This document shows positions 16,149 to 24,786 of a DNA stretch of 64,000 nt, piece after piece. The stretch's first letter is position 1; every line of letters starts with the position of its first letter. The notes beneath the pieces are model-generated. The model ran no database searches. It was not told the origin of the DNA and was given only the letters and a program-made list of their open reading frames with translations. Position numbers and translations under genes: made by a program. The stretch comes from Thiodiazotropha sp040506275 (lineage in GTDB: Bacteria; Pseudomonadota; Gammaproteobacteria; Chromatiales; Chromatiaceae). Where the stretch lies: the NCBI GenBank assembly GCA_040506275.1, contig JBEVXD010000001.1:620001-684000 (forward strand), read 5' to 3'.

Positions 16149-17213
16149 ATGGCAATTGCAATGAACCTATGGTCAGTTGAAGGCGGATCACTGAAAAAAA
16201 TTCAAAATAGCCGAGTTGACCTCGAGTCTCACTTAGAAGATTGGGTGTGTGCTGACCCAATGCTTTTGAATTTAGATGTAATGATTATCGGAAGGCAGGT
16301 ACATACAGCGTTCGGTGGTTATATTGATCTAATCGCAATAACAAGAGAAGGCGATTTAGTAGTTATTGAGTTAAAGAGAGATAAAACACCAAGAGATATA
16401 GTGGCCCAGTGCCTAGACTATGCTTCATGGGTATGTGAGTTGGGATACGAAGAAATAAAAGAAATCTTCAATAAATATTCAAACAAGAGCCTGTCTGAAG
16501 AATTTAGCTCATTTTATGATGAGGCTATCCCAGAAACCTTAAACGAAAACCACCAAATGGTGATAGTGGCAGCGTCTATAGACGATTCAACAGAACGAAT
16601 TATAGGTTATCTAACAGAAAAGCATGCCATAAATATCAATGCTGTGTTCTTCAACGTATTTGAGTATGAGGGACGTCAAATTATTGGGCGTTCATTTTAT
16701 AAAGACCCCGAAAAAATAGAAGAACGGTCAAACCAAGGGAAGCGTGCAGCCTGGACTGGTTACTACTTTGTAAATACAGGTATTAATTCCCGTAATCCCA
16801 GAGAATGGGAGCTGAACGTCAAATATGGATACATTAGTGCTGGGGGCGGTCCTCGATGGATCAGTGCAATCAAGAAACTCTCTTCCGGAGATAAGATATT
16901 TGCATATATTAAAGGCTCAGGTTACGTGGGCTATGGTGTTGTTGAAGATTTAGCAGTTCCCGTAAGTGAGTTTACAGTCCGTGATCGTCTGTTTATTAAT
17001 GAACTCCCTGAAGGGCATCAGTGGAAAATAGAAGACGTCTCTGATACCGCCGGAGAATGGTTAGTTCGTGTAAACTGGATCAAGACATTCGAGAGCGAAA
17101 ACGCAAAGTGGCTAACCAATGGCTTTGCCAATCAGAATGTGGTATGCAAACTCAGAGATTCAAGGACATTTGACTTTTTAGTTAAAGAATTCAATGTTGA
17201 TATTCAAGGCTAA
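16149..17213 (+). CDS. NucS/DUF91-like nuclease fused to an EVE/PUA-like domain (copy 1)
   Basis: 354 residues from ATG 16149, preceded by AAAGGAGA; the frame opens at 16122 but the paralogue at 53145-54206 supports the later start (MAIAMNLW against MSLSMDLW). The N-terminal part has GGYIDLIAI and LVVIELKRDKTPRDIVAQ, the D...ExK nuclease core. The C-terminal half has YISAGGGPRWISAIKKL and GDKIFAYIKGSGYVGYGVV, the look of an EVE/PUA-type domain, a fold that in other proteins reads modified bases. A nuclease sensing modified nucleic acid is a hypothesis. It follows the HEPN-like gene by 86 bp. Confidence 0.72.
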   Translation: MAIAMNLWSVEGGSLKKIQNSRVDLESHLEDWVCADPMLLNLDVMIIGRQVHTAFGGYIDLIAITREGDLVVIELKRDKTPRDIVAQCLDYASWVCELGYEEIKEIFNKYSNKSLSEEFSSFYDEAIPETLNENHQMVIVAASIDDSTERIIGYLTEKHAININAVFFNVFEYEGRQIIGRSFYKDPEKIEERSNQGKRAAWTGYYFVNTGINSRNPREWELNVKYGYISAGGGPRWISAIKKLSSGDKIFAYIKGSGYVGYGVVEDLAVPVSEFTVRDRLFINELPEGHQWKIEDVSDTAGEWLVRVNWIKTFESENAKWLTNGFANQNVVCKLRDSRTFDFLVKEFNVDIQG

Positions 17214-17272
17214 TAATAGTTACAAGGCAGGGTGTCTCGTTACTAACGCTGTTACATTTCTAAGGGGAGCTC

Positions 17273-17971
17273 GTGAGCAGACTAATAGCTTATAAGTCCA
17301 GAGGTGACCATAAGGGTAAGCCCATTTATCCACATAAACATAAAGACGGAACTTTTGTGGCAAGTCCGTCTCGTTTTGATGTTGATTATATTCATGTAGA
17401 AACTGAGGAGGAACTGGAGGCCTTGGTGCGTTCCGGGTTAGGCGCAAGAATGTCTAGTCCAGAGATAAAGCAGGCAGCATCTCTTATTATTTCAGAACAA
17501 ATCGAGTTTACCGATACAGAAACCACTGCTGTAACAGTAAAGGTACTTCTACCTAAATTGATCGAAGAAATAGAATTAGATGTTGTTTCAACCTCTAGAG
17601 CTCGAAAGGAGCAAGCATTCTTGCGTGCTTTTCACCAAAATGGTCAATTGAATTCGAAATGTGTTTTATGCGGCGAGGAGTACCCATTGGAATTCTTGGT
17701 TGCTGCGCATATAAAGAAAAGAACGGAGTGTTCTGACACGGAAAAACTTGATTTTGAAAATGTAGCAGCATTAATGTGCAAAGCTGGCTGCGATGACCTT
17801 TTTGAAAAAGGGTATGTGTATGTATCTGCTGGTGAAGTTTGCAAGAATACCAAGCGTAATACTACTCCCGCAATGGATTCTGTTATAGATAGAATAGTAG
17901 GAAACATGGTATCAAACTGGCATGGTAGCAAAGTATATTACAAGTATCATGAGAAGAAATTCAACAAGTAG
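17273..17971 (+). CDS. HNH endonuclease domain protein
   Basis: 232 residues, start GTG 17273 after AAGGGGAGCTC. The C-terminal half has CVLCGEEYP, AAHIKKRTEC and then NVAALMCKAGCDDLFEKG, the layout of an HNH nuclease with a zinc knuckle. The catalytic-type His is in AAHI and the second His position of a full site is replaced by Asp (CDDLF). The N-terminal 100 residues have no recognised domain. It stands 59 bp after the NucS-like/EVE gene in the same orientation. Confidence 0.65.
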   Translation: MSRLIAYKSRGDHKGKPIYPHKHKDGTFVASPSRFDVDYIHVETEEELEALVRSGLGARMSSPEIKQAASLIISEQIEFTDTETTAVTVKVLLPKLIEEIELDVVSTSRARKEQAFLRAFHQNGQLNSKCVLCGEEYPLEFLVAAHIKKRTECSDTEKLDFENVAALMCKAGCDDLFEKGYVYVSAGEVCKNTKRNTTPAMDSVIDRIVGNMVSNWHGSKVYYKYHEKKFNK

Positions 17972-18121
17972 TTGTACAAAAAAACTCGCTGAGATCGCAT
18001 TTATTTTATGAGCTAGGTGTTAGATTAATTGCTCAGATGCATTAAAATATTAGTTAAGGATACTACATATTAGAGAATAGGTGTTTTGGTTAATTATGTA
18101 GTTTAAAATTATGAGGGAAGT

Positions 18122-19954
18122 ATGATGATTCACAACAAGAAAATCACATTATCATTCATTGTCTTGATTAAAGTATTTTTAAGCGTAAACGTGTTCGCAA
18201 GTGAAAAACTGGAAATACAATGGGAGCTAGACAATCCTTTTAGATTTTTTACAAACCCAAAAATAACATCAGATATAAGAAAGCATTATATATCTATAAT
18301 TAATGAAAATAATAAGGGACTTTCATTAGAGAGAAAACTTCAAGATGAGTGGTTTACATATGATGAAAATGGAGATAAACAAAGGTTTCCAACATCGGGA
18401 TGGGCTGCGTCAATAGCATCGGATAATTATAAAGATACTTGTTGGAATACTAGAACAAATCTCTATAACTTAGATAATAAACTTTGTGAAAACTATATAA
18501 ATCCGAAAAGCCATTTAATAAATGTTTGGCTGAACGGTGGAGTTAAAGGGGATAGTTGTAAATGGAGCTATAATCTTAAAAATAAAAGTATAGAAATAAA
18601 AGAAGTGGATTGCACGAAGCCTATTCCAATTGATGTGCCATACGAAGGTACCGTAGGGTCATTATACGTTAATGTAAGTGTTAATAGAAATCCAAGTTTA
18701 ACAGAAAAAATAGAGATTAAAGACATTTTTGTTGTTGGGTTAGGAGATTCCTATGGGTCTGGTGAAGGTAACCCAGACATCCCGGTTACTTTTTATAATC
18801 AAAGAGATAATGAAGATAGGTTAGTAGTAAATAATGTTATATTACCCAGAAAAGATTACATAAATGAAAAGAAGAAATATATGAGCGCAACATGGATGGA
18901 TAGACGTTGTCACCGATCTCTATATTCCTATCAGTTTAAGACAGCACTTCAGCTCGCGTTGGATAATCCTAAGCAGGCAGTGACTTTTATAAGCTTTTCG
19001 TGTACTGGAGCTACAACAGATAATATATTAAGTAAACCTAAAAGTGCCGCTGAGTATTTTAATCCGATTCAACCTGAATACGTATCTGATACATCGAAAT
19101 CGCCTGATGCGTATCATAAGCTAGTAGATAGAAAAATTAGTGTATTGCCTCAACTAGAATTGCTAGATATGACTCTAGGAAAATCAGCAAGGAAAATAGA
19201 CATATTGTTACTAAGTACAGGAGGGAACGATATCGGATTTGCATACTATGTTTTAAATGTTGCTGCAAAAAATCGTTTCCTTAGACTTCCAGTAAAAGTA
19301 CCAACGCAAGATACAATAAATGATGTATACAGTATCATCGATAATAATTATAGGTCATTTGACAAAGCTATTCGTAAGTATTTAAAAAATTCAGATTCGA
19401 AAAGAATATTTTTAACGGCATACCCAAATATACTTAGGGATGAACATGGAAAGCTTTGTGAGGGTGATAACGAGATATTCGATATACCTTTTGGATCTAT
19501 ACAGCATAGAAAACAAAGGATAAGGAATACTGAAACAAATTTACTAATTCCATTTTATGAAATACAAAAGAAGACAGCTCATGATTTGGATTGGCATTTA
19601 GTAGATAAACATAGAGATTTATACTTGAAGCATGGTTTTTGCTCGAAAGATCATGGATTGATTGGTAATGAGCAATTTATAATTCCACATAAAAACAATA
19701 TAACTGATGATTGGTATCCTGACTTTAGTCAGCATACATATAGAGCTTACAGAAAAAAACAAAGATGGATTCAGATTCCAGTAGATTCGGTACTAATGAT
19801 TAATCGTACACAACGTACATGGCTTGGTGACTTCGACTTGTTTTTTTCTGATGAAACAAGTGGAATAATGCACCCGAGTGCTGATGGATTATCAACCACA
19901 GCAAATGCAAACGTTGAAGCAATTATCAATAGTGACATATATGATGAATTATGA
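18122..19954 (+). CDS. Secreted SGNH/GDSL-type hydrolase, 610 residues
   Basis: A signal peptide covers residues 1-27 (VNVFA-SEK). Residues 28-200 are an unassigned beta-rich region. The hydrolase part has VVGLGDSYGSGEGNP (nucleophile Ser near 212), FISFSCTGATTDNIL, LLSTGGNDIGF (Asn of block III near 369) and MHPSADGLS (catalytic His near 583). Together these are the Ser-Gly-Asn-His blocks of secreted lipase/esterases. The substrate is unknown. The gene is much more AT-rich than the chromosome and stands alone between the nuclease cluster and a dead transposase. ATG 18125 is an equal alternative start. Confidence 0.75.
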   Translation: MMIHNKKITLSFIVLIKVFLSVNVFASEKLEIQWELDNPFRFFTNPKITSDIRKHYISIINENNKGLSLERKLQDEWFTYDENGDKQRFPTSGWAASIASDNYKDTCWNTRTNLYNLDNKLCENYINPKSHLINVWLNGGVKGDSCKWSYNLKNKSIEIKEVDCTKPIPIDVPYEGTVGSLYVNVSVNRNPSLTEKIEIKDIFVVGLGDSYGSGEGNPDIPVTFYNQRDNEDRLVVNNVILPRKDYINEKKKYMSATWMDRRCHRSLYSYQFKTALQLALDNPKQAVTFISFSCTGATTDNILSKPKSAAEYFNPIQPEYVSDTSKSPDAYHKLVDRKISVLPQLELLDMTLGKSARKIDILLLSTGGNDIGFAYYVLNVAAKNRFLRLPVKVPTQDTINDVYSIIDNNYRSFDKAIRKYLKNSDSKRIFLTAYPNILRDEHGKLCEGDNEIFDIPFGSIQHRKQRIRNTETNLLIPFYEIQKKTAHDLDWHLVDKHRDLYLKHGFCSKDHGLIGNEQFIIPHKNNITDDWYPDFSQHTYRAYRKKQRWIQIPVDSVLMINRTQRTWLGDFDLFFSDETSGIMHPSADGLSTTANANVEAIINSDIYDEL

Positions 19955-20658
19955 AACTCATGACCTAGCCTGGCTTTTTTCTGGAGAATGATCCAGTTCG
20001 TTAGGAGGCTGTCAATGACTCGAACAATGGTTAGGGCAGCGTTCTCAAGGATACCCATCTGGAACTTTGTTCGCAAAAATCTCTCTCGACCTCGTTCAGT
20101 CTGTTTACGCTGAATAGGAAACGGAATCTCGTCAGTGACTGCATCATTAAAATCTAGTGTATTTGCCGCCGTACGACGTTCATAGATGCGTAAAACTCTA
20201 TAACGGGTGCAATCATCAATGGATGTATATTGATAAAGACCTGGGCCAATCTTACAGGTGTCCATTTAAACCCGGTCACCTGGAATGGGCCGTTCATACC
20301 TGATGAAATCGGACTTTTTCCTAAACTTTTTAACAGGTTTTATCTGATGCTTTTTGAAAACCTTATGAATTGACGCGAGTGATAGCGAAATATTGTGGAG
20401 CCGCAATAACTCACTTTGAAGTCGTCTTGCACCAAGATTACGAGATTTCCTAAGGTCTAGAAGTAAGGTCTCCATCTCAATAGTGATTATGGCGTTGGGT
20501 AAGTCTTCTTGACCATCGGCCTGATATCTACGCCACCACTTTCTCAAAGTGGGCCTAGAGATACTGCATCGCCTGCAAACAAAGCCTGCATGACCAGACT
20601 CTTCATAAAGGCGAACCCATTGTAATCTTTGCTGAATTTCTCTGTTAATAGCACCCAA
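19955..20658 (-). pseudogene. Disrupted IS481-family transposase
   Basis: The minus-strand frame from 20658 encodes an N-terminal helix-turn-helix (SISRPTLRKWWRRYQADG) and linker. An in-frame TAA at 20268-20266 interrupts PGDRV-MDTCKIG, where IS481 proteins usually read PGDRVQMDT, so a CAA-to-TAA change is likely. It resumes with YTSIDDCTRYRVLR, the first DDE-type catalytic stretch, and QTERGRERFLRTKFQ, then diverges and loses the rest of the catalytic domain. Dead by nonsense mutation and 3' loss. I did not find clear terminal inverted repeats. Confidence 0.8.
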
Positions 20659-21220
20659 TAATAATGAAAGGATGTCTATGAATCACACAGTTTATCCCAA
20701 AGAGTACAGTGAATTTGGAAAAGAGAATCTTGGAGAAAATTGTATCTATCTCGCTTGGTATGAATCGATTCATGATCTACTTCGGTAACAGATCGTGACT
20801 AATCCACGTTAATGTCTGTTGCCCCCTACAGTCGCATAGTGGCCATAGGAGGTTTAATGCGAATTGTCATTAGTTAAAAGGACACTGACCGGCTAAGAGT
20901 GGAAAGTAGGACTAGCCATGGAACGAATCACTAATCCTAAAAAGGCAATGTTCCAAATTTTACAATTGCTAATTTTGTTATTTACGGTCACTGTAAACTG
21001 TTTACTAATCAGTTGGTTAAATCCGTCACCACATAGATCGTCGATGCGGTAGGAACTAAATAGTGTTCAGAAACGTCGAAAATCCTTTCCCTATCTGATT
21101 TGTCTATTATACTCAAAAGATTATAGAGATAGATAAGATGTGCACTGTCACTTATAAGCGCTGATATCAGACACCAACGACAAAACTAGCTTATTGAAAT
21201 TCTCAATATTTTGTGGATTT
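20659..21220. other. Gene-poor interval, 0.56 kb
   Basis: I see no convincing gene. There is a short frame at about 20678-20788 beginning MNHTVYPKEYSEFGKENLGE, which may be a fragment. Confidence 0.4.
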
Positions 21221-22396
21221 TCACTCCTGCAATCCATCTATCTGAAAGCGCCCCGAAACAATTGGATCAAGGTCATCAGCCTGAGCTCTAGCCCATTCTG
21301 CCCACATCATTAATTGCTCCTGCTCACCTGTGGATAATGAAGTGCCAGCTAAATCGAGCATTCGAGCAATATACTCACGGATATCACAGGCCTGTCTATG
21401 CGCTGATGCTTCATCTAACAAAAGCTGAATTCTCTCCTGCCTAAGCATTTCCATCCTTTCACGTTCCAGCCTTGCTTCCATCTCTATTCGCTGTCTTTCT
21501 TTCTCTATGAGCTCTTGTTTCCGCTCTAGCGTCCACTCATATTGATACTCTTTATGGGCCCTATAGTGATGTTCACCTGCCAGTACCACTTCTTCAGCTA
21601 TATCTCGGAGCATTGTCTCTATCTTTTCGTCCCCGTTATCTTCCCAGACATATTGGTCTTGTTCTTTACTACGCCATCCCTCTTTTATGGTTAATCTAAA
21701 CCTATCATGAGGCCTGCCCTGTTTTTCCTTGCACTTACGTCCCTCATCAATCACCTCAAGCTCAATATGAACGTGCTCGTCCCCAACGGTAACACTAACG
21801 TCTTTTGCATCTTTGTTAACAGAAGGCATTGCTCCGCATTTAGTAACTGCCTTGAAAAGACCCGATAGTATTCGGAGTCGTCGTTTTTCAGTAGGCGAAT
21901 CAAAATATGGCTCATCCCAGGAAAAGGTATAACGCGAATTTTCGGCTTTTATTCGTCTTTGCTCATCCGCCTCCAGAAGATTAGCGATCAGTCTGTGTGC
22001 ATCCTTGAGTGTCCTTGGCTGTGCCACTTTCCCTAACTGCGTTTTGATTCGGTCTCGAACATTCTCTATAGGCTCATTAAATACCGGTGGTTGTGGTATC
22101 TGCTCCATGATTTCCTTATCGGTCTGATGCCGCCCATAGTCATACCTAGGCCCACCCAGCTTGATCTCATTATTAACTCCAGGCGCTCTAGGTGGTAACG
22201 GCATTCTCCTAACTGTCTTGCCAGCCTTCTTTCTAGCCCAGAAGCCAGTTGGCGGCATCGGTATACCTGCTTTTCGGCATGCTTTTCCTATAGCTACATC
22301 AGACACACCGAATCGCTTAGCCAAATGTGTACGAGGCTGCTCCCAGACCAGACAGTAAAGCACCTCTCTCTGGACAATATGACCTTTTTTCGACAT
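21221..22396 (-). CDS. Island-associated hypothetical protein with N-terminal helix-turn-helix
   Basis: 391 residues. Residues 1-45 (YCLVWEQPRTHLAKRFGVSD, then AIGKACRKAGIPMPPTGFW) read as a helix-turn-helix with a conserved PPxGFW tail. A central charged region and a long coiled coil at about 290-345 follow (ERKQELIEKERQRIEMEARL). I recognise no enzymatic motif. A DNA-binding island protein is likely; function unknown. Single gene on the minus strand. Confidence 0.6.
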   Translation of the reverse strand: MSKKGHIVQREVLYCLVWEQPRTHLAKRFGVSDVAIGKACRKAGIPMPPTGFWARKKAGKTVRRMPLPPRAPGVNNEIKLGGPRYDYGRHQTDKEIMEQIPQPPVFNEPIENVRDRIKTQLGKVAQPRTLKDAHRLIANLLEADEQRRIKAENSRYTFSWDEPYFDSPTEKRRLRILSGLFKAVTKCGAMPSVNKDAKDVSVTVGDEHVHIELEVIDEGRKCKEKQGRPHDRFRLTIKEGWRSKEQDQYVWEDNGDEKIETMLRDIAEEVVLAGEHHYRAHKEYQYEWTLERKQELIEKERQRIEMEARLERERMEMLRQERIQLLLDEASAHRQACDIREYIARMLDLAGTSLSTGEQEQLMMWAEWARAQADDLDPIVSGRFQIDGLQE

Positions 22397-22496
22397 ATCA
22401 CAACCTTAAACGATTAGGGTTTTACTCCGTTATCATAGAGTTACATTATGTTATATTCTATCCAAGGAGCTACTACAAAATATTTTGAGTGTGAAT

Positions 22497-22688
22497 ATGA
22501 ATAGCAATCGTCTCACCATCCATTCCAGGTTAATTCGCTATTTTCATGATCTCCAAAGGAGAGGTATATATCGTCTTGCCAATCTTGATCCAGATGCTCC
22601 CGTTAAGCGGGGTACAGTCCGTGATCCGAGAGATATCGTCGGTTTCGAGGTCAAGACCAAGTCTGGTTGGAAACCCGTCAAACGGTGA
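22497..22688 (+). CDS. Small hypothetical protein, 63 residues
   Basis: Basic protein starting MNSNRLTIHSRLIRYFHDLQ and ending GFEVKTKSGWKPVKR. ATG 22497 is chosen over the upstream TTG 22485 and GTG 22491. No recognised domain. It diverges from the minus-strand gene at 21221-22396, so 22397-22496 probably holds promoters for both. Confidence 0.45.
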   Translation: MNSNRLTIHSRLIRYFHDLQRRGIYRLANLDPDAPVKRGTVRDPRDIVGFEVKTKSGWKPVKR

Positions 22689-22866
22689 CTTACGGTAGAA
22701 ACAGCGGCTAATTAAGCACTCGGAACCGGTTCATATCTCCCTGGTAGAGGTTTACCTTCTCTTCTCATAGATCAATGTGTCTGATAGACACGCATTCTCA
22801 TCAACTCCCTATCTGTGAGAAAATATGAACCAGCTACTCTTGGGTGCAGGATATGTTAGTGCTTAC

Positions 22867-23319
22867 CTAGAAGATTTTTTTCGAGATGAACTTGTAGACG
22901 ACAATGAAATTATCTTTGGTTTGGGCTTTTGCTGTTTCACTCGGTACTCCGCTTGGGGCGAATAAGTCCCCTTGGGTCGGGGCGTCAGCCTCTCCACGTT
23001 GCTGCCTGTTTTGTACTGACCGCGATCCTGGCTCATTTACTTGGTATCCTTCTTGGTCTCCATCTGATCCAGGCGCTGCTCGATCTGCTTCTTGACCTTC
23101 TTGAACTCCTTCACTTCCTCGCTGGTCCAGTCCCTCATTAATGAGTCTGAGTTGCGCTCTGATTGCTTCTCGTTCTTCATTGGTGATCTCCTGCTCTGAG
23201 TTAATCCTTTTTAGGATATCCTTAAAATCTCTTACGATTCCCTTGCCACCGGTAAAGTGATCAGTAAAGGAAACCTGCTTGCTAAAACAACCGATACCAT
23301 TTCCCTTGTTACACTTCAA
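22867..23319 (-). CDS. Hypothetical protein, 150 residues, uncertain
   Basis: Has a helical charged stretch (RDFKDILKRINSEQEITNEE) followed by a low-complexity Gln/Gly/Glu tail. No domain recognised. It may be real, given its orientation with the surrounding minus-strand genes, but the composition of the C-terminal half gives little support. Confidence 0.35.
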   Translation of the reverse strand: MKCNKGNGIGCFSKQVSFTDHFTGGKGIVRDFKDILKRINSEQEITNEEREAIRAQLRLINEGLDQRGSEGVQEGQEADRAAPGSDGDQEGYQVNEPGSRSVQNRQQRGEADAPTQGDLFAPSGVPSETAKAQTKDNFIVVYKFISKKIF

Positions 23320-23481
23320 GCAATTCCAGTCCTTCTTTTACCTGAGTTAACTGTACAAATATTATTTAATTGTGATTTCGTATTTTTACTGTTTATCGTG
23401 CTTATTAGAAGAGAAATTGGTAATTACTGATGATTGATCTTAGTATAAATCAATCATTTTTTAAAACGATGTTATAGGGTG

Positions 23482-24096
23482 CTAATCGAGCCATCCCATT
23501 TCTTCAAAGAACTGTGTTTTATCAGTAATAGCTTTTACTGCCGCCAGGGAGATAGTCCTCTCATTACTTGATAATTGATCAAAAGTTGAGTGATGCATCC
23601 CTTTTGGTTTTTGTCTTACAGGTTCATACAAGCTCCCAGTGCCACCAAGTCGCCGCCTGAGCTTCCGAGATTTCCTGATCAGTCGATCCAGTTCTGATTC
23701 ATTCTGAGCTCGGTAGGGGAGATTGTGGCAATACCGACATCGGTATACATCACGCAGCCTGAATAGTGTCGTGACTCTTGTCTTGCAGCAGGGACACAAG
23801 AACCAATAGCGCTCTCCGCCGAGATGACAAGGTGTGCTGTCGAACTCAATCTTCTCAACGAGCTTAATTGTCTGACTGTCGCAGTCGGTGAAATACTCAA
23901 CCTTCAGGCTGCCACGATGGATTTCAAAATTCATCGGCCCTGACAATGGATCATCCAAGGTCCAGCAGAAAGCACCAGGGTAGTTTGGGTACAAGACACC
24001 CTGCTTCTTCATACTGCGGATATCAATCTGAGGTAGATCTTGTGTAGTTACCCGTTCCCGTGGCCTGAACCACCTGCCACTGCCTAAGCCGCCCAT
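23482..24096 (-). CDS. Zinc-finger hypothetical protein of mobile elements (MGGLGSGR-type)
   Basis: 204 residues from ATG 24096, chosen because MGGLGSGRWFR is the usual beginning of this family and GAGGAATGT precedes it. The C-terminal half has CPCCKTRVTTL and CRYCHNLPYRAQ, a four-cysteine zinc ribbon, followed by a basic region (RLIRKSRKLRRRLGG). Common in phages and integrated elements, function unknown. It lies upstream-adjacent to the replication-type module on the same strand. Confidence 0.65.
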   Translation of the reverse strand: MGGLGSGRWFRPRERVTTQDLPQIDIRSMKKQGVLYPNYPGAFCWTLDDPLSGPMNFEIHRGSLKVEYFTDCDSQTIKLVEKIEFDSTPCHLGGERYWFLCPCCKTRVTTLFRLRDVYRCRYCHNLPYRAQNESELDRLIRKSRKLRRRLGGTGSLYEPVRQKPKGMHHSTFDQLSSNERTISLAAVKAITDKTQFFEEMGWLD

Positions 24097-24165
24097 ACAT
24101 TCCTCATACATTTATAAACGAAATCATTTGGTAAATTTTTATCGAACTCTGGATCTTACAGGATG

Positions 24166-24786
24166 TTACTGGTCACCTTTGATGTGCATTGGAACTGGTA
24201 GATATTTTTCACAGTATCGCTGATCAGTATCCCACAATCCTGCGATTGCAGCTGATTCGCCCTTGGCGCAGTATCCCAGATGAGGATGGTTACTTCGTTC
24301 AAAAGCACGGCAGTTTCCACACTGAACGGAGCACGGGCGTGGTATTGACCTCTCAGCCAGTCGGTTCCAGCACCAGGGGCATCCATGCACTTCACCAGTA
24401 AACCACAGCCAGATCGGTCCACAGTGCTTGCAGGTGGCTTGCTCGGTGTAGTGCTCCGGGCGTTTGCCCTGATCCATCTCCCGCCGTTGCACCAGTGAGC
24501 GGGCGAATACGGCCAGGGCATCGGCGCTGATCGCGCCGTTGCGCCAGTCCTCGATGTCTTCCGCTGCCAGTGCTTCCTTTACCTTGGCTGGAGTGATGTC
24601 GAGTCCCCGGCAGGCATCGGCTAGGGCTTCCAGCAGCTTGGAGCTTTCCTGTTCTGAATCCCTATACGCAGAATCCGCAATATCCGCATAATTGTCTGTT
24701 TTGTTGGGTTTCTGCGTATTCTGCGAATTGTGCGTATAGGGGGTTTCTGCCGAAGGAGTCACCCCGAGGGTTTCGCGCCAGCTCAT
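24166..24786 (-). CDS. Hypothetical zinc-binding protein coupled to the DUF3987 gene
   Basis: 206 residues. The N-terminal 100 residues are helical (LLEALADACRGL, DWRNGAISADAL). The C-terminal half has CKHCGPIW, CPWCWNRL, CGNCRAF and a further CAKG/YCEKYL pair, likely two zinc ribbons. Its ATG overlaps the DUF3987 stop codon (ATGA), so the two are co-translated. Such small proteins regularly follow DUF3987 in P4-like elements. The role is unknown. Confidence 0.65.
   Translation of the reverse strand: MSWRETLGVTPSAETPYTHNSQNTQKPNKTDNYADIADSAYRDSEQESSKLLEALADACRGLDITPAKVKEALAAEDIEDWRNGAISADALAVFARSLVQRREMDQGKRPEHYTEQATCKHCGPIWLWFTGEVHGCPWCWNRLAERSIPRPCSVQCGNCRAFERSNHPHLGYCAKGESAAIAGLWDTDQRYCEKYLPVPMHIKGDQ

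Noticed and set aside
17210..17272. attC-like site before the HNH gene
   Set aside because: TCTCGTTACTAACGCTGTTAC resembles the other motifs only weakly and no paired arms can be drawn.
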